Origin: Rhodospirillales bacterium
Lineage (GTDB): Bacteria > Pseudomonadota > Alphaproteobacteria > Rhodospirillales > JASLQF01
DNA: 64,000 bases
Direction of reading: 5' to 3'
Assembly: GCA_030744625.1 (NCBI GenBank)
Contig: JASLQF010000057.1
Location: 47,726 to 111,725 of the forward strand
This document shows, in pieces, positions 62,969 to 64,000 of the stretch. Position numbers and translations under genes: made by a program. The notes under the pieces are model-generated. The model saw only the letters and a list, made by a program, of their open reading frames with translations. It did not search any database and was not told where the DNA came from. How positions within the stretch are numbered: position 1 is the first letter of the stretch; each line of letters begins with the position of its first letter.

Positions 62969-63889
62969 CTATTCGGCCGCCTGGGCGTAGGCGGCAAGAA
63001 GGCCGCATTCCTCCATCAACCGCTTGAGCTCGGCCTTATCCTCGGGCCCGAGCTCGGCGATCGGCGGCCTCGGCGGCCCCACGGGCCGACCCAGGATCTC
63101 CAGGGCCGCGTGGGCGCACCGCACGTGGCTCTTCTGGCACATGAACTCGCAGAGCGGGAAAATGCGGTCGAACAGTTCCTGCGCCTTGGCCAGGTCCTTC
63201 TTTTCGACCGCCAGGTCGAAAAGCTCGACGCATTCGCGCGGCGCCACGTTGGTCATGCCGCAGAACCAGCCCTCGGCCCCGGCCACGAAGGACTCCAGGG
63301 TCAACGACTCCCAGCCCGAGAAGATGGTCATCGTCCCCTTGGTCAACCGCTTGATCTCGGAGATGCGCGTCAGGTTCGAGGTGCTCTCCTTGATGGCCAC
63401 GATGTTGTCGATGTCGTTGAGCCGGTTGACCAGCGGCGGCAGCATGTCGATGCCCGTGGTCCACGGGTTGTTGTAGAGGACGATGGGAAGATTGGTGGCA
63501 CCGGCCACCCTCTCGTAATGGCGCAAGACCTCGTCCTCGGTCAGCGGCCAGTAGGTGATGGGCACCACCAGGAGGCCGTCGACGCCGGAGTCGCCCTCCA
63601 TGGCCTTGGCCAGCTCAATGGTTTCCTTGGTGGTGATCGAGCCGATGCCGGAAAGTACCGGGACCCGGCCATTCACCTGCTCGACCGCCGCCTTGGCCGC
63701 TCCCAGGCGCTCCGCCGACGTGAACGAGCCGTTCGAGCCCGTGCTGCCGAACACGACGAGGCCGTGCACGCCGTTCTCGACCACGAATTCCGCCAGGTCG
63801 CGGAGCCCATCCATGTCGATCGTGTCGCCGCCGTCCTTCAGCGGGGTCGCGTTGAAGGCATAAACGCCCCTGAACTTCTTGGTCGCCAT
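62969..63889 (-). CDS. DapA-family aldolase/lyase
   Basis: TIM-barrel Schiff-base enzyme of 306 residues. Family motifs GSTGSNGSFTSAER, YNNPWTTG and Lys in NIVAIKEST are present. Together with a proline racemase-family neighbour, a role in hydroxyproline or related amino-acid breakdown (for example HypD-type deaminase) is plausible; true dihydrodipicolinate synthase is less likely. Start ATG 63889 (MATKKFRGVYAFN). Confidence 0.88.
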   Translation of the reverse strand: MATKKFRGVYAFNATPLKDGGDTIDMDGLRDLAEFVVENGVHGLVVFGSTGSNGSFTSAERLGAAKAAVEQVNGRVPVLSGIGSITTKETIELAKAMEGDSGVDGLLVVPITYWPLTEDEVLRHYERVAGATNLPIVLYNNPWTTGIDMLPPLVNRLNDIDNIVAIKESTSNLTRISEIKRLTKGTMTIFSGWESLTLESFVAGAEGWFCGMTNVAPRECVELFDLAVEKKDLAKAQELFDRIFPLCEFMCQKSHVRCAHAALEILGRPVGPPRPPIAELGPEDKAELKRLMEECGLLAAYAQAAE

Positions 63890-64000
63890 CGCTGTCCTCC
63901 TTACCAATGCCCAAGCCTATGGAAAATGACAGCCTGCGGAGGGCGCCGAGTCAAGGACTTGTTTGCAAGGGCGGAAGGCGCCCGACAAATTTTGCGCCCA

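Noticed and set aside
1..64000. tRNA, rRNA, CRISPR arrays, insertion sequences or attachment sites
   Set aside because: Looked for cloverleaf-like or repeat-spacer patterns and transposase motifs while reading; none was convincing.

Overview
This 64 kb window is GC-rich and densely coded, and its gene content points to an alphaproteobacterium, most likely a Rhodospirillales-type organism. The basis is a full squalene/hopanoid gene set (hpnA-hpnH plus hpnM and hpnN), an RpoH sigma factor with an alphaproteobacterial context, an FNR/FixK-type regulator, and an Azospirillum-like phenylpyruvate/indolepyruvate decarboxylase. No rRNA, tRNA, CRISPR array, insertion sequence or prophage was recognised.

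Layout. 0-5 kb: the end of a repeat-rich coiled-coil protein and two convergent class III adenylate cyclases, one GAF-GAF-PAS and one CHASE2. 5.3-10.5 kb: a type I secretion ABC/HlyD pair (the ABC gene has a 3' frameshift) and a MotA/MotB stator pair. 10.5-13.1 kb: two tandem metallo-beta-lactamase-fold paralogues with a CRP-like operator upstream, and a SAM hydroxide adenosyltransferase. 13.2-17.9 kb: a Gld-like ABC export operon. 18.2-21.3 kb: rpoH, mlaA and an mlaC-like gene. 21.3-43.9 kb: a lipid island. It holds hpnN, an hpnL-like gene, three CDP-alcohol phosphatidyltransferase-family genes, a phosphonate operon (PEP mutase-nucleotidyltransferase fusion, phosphonopyruvate decarboxylase, CDP-alcohol phosphatidyltransferase) with 4-base overlaps, a phytanoyl-CoA-dioxygenase-like gene, a second nucleotidyltransferase, hpnA, ispH, hpnH, hpnG, shc, hpnE, hpnD, a frameshifted hpnB, hpnC and hpnM. 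44-53.7 kb: amino-acid and keto-acid catabolism (TPP decarboxylase, omega-transaminase, alanine dehydrogenase, SDR, PreA-like enzyme, TPP enzyme, amidase). 53.9-61.8 kb: a respiratory module under apparent FNR control. It contains a bacteriohemerythrin, an unusual cytochrome b-ferredoxin-MvhD fusion, SCO, a CuA-containing haem-copper oxidase that lacks both known active-site tyrosines and so looks like an NO reductase, and an FNR-type regulator. 61.9-63.9 kb: a trans-3-hydroxyproline dehydratase-like enzyme and a DapA-family lyase.

How it fits together. The lipid island looks able to make squalene from farnesyl diphosphate (HpnC/D/E), cyclise it (Shc), extend it with adenosine (HpnH/G) and move it to the outer membrane (HpnN, HpnM). 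Interleaved genes could make a CDP-activated phosphonate and attach it to a lipid. The aminotransferase or reductase expected between phosphonoacetaldehyde and CDP activation is not adjacent, so the headgroup is unknown. The respiratory module carries three FNR-type boxes. One sits 41-42 bases upstream of a predicted start of a ~110-nt plus-strand transcript that ends in a strong intrinsic terminator and displays an anti-Shine-Dalgarno loop. I consider this candidate FNR-activated small RNA, next to a tyrosine-less haem-copper enzyme, the most interesting undescribed element here, followed by the phosphonate-lipid operon nested among hopanoid genes.

Two genes (the type I secretion ABC gene and hpnB) each appear to lack one base near a short homopolymer. 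These may be real lesions or sequencing errors.
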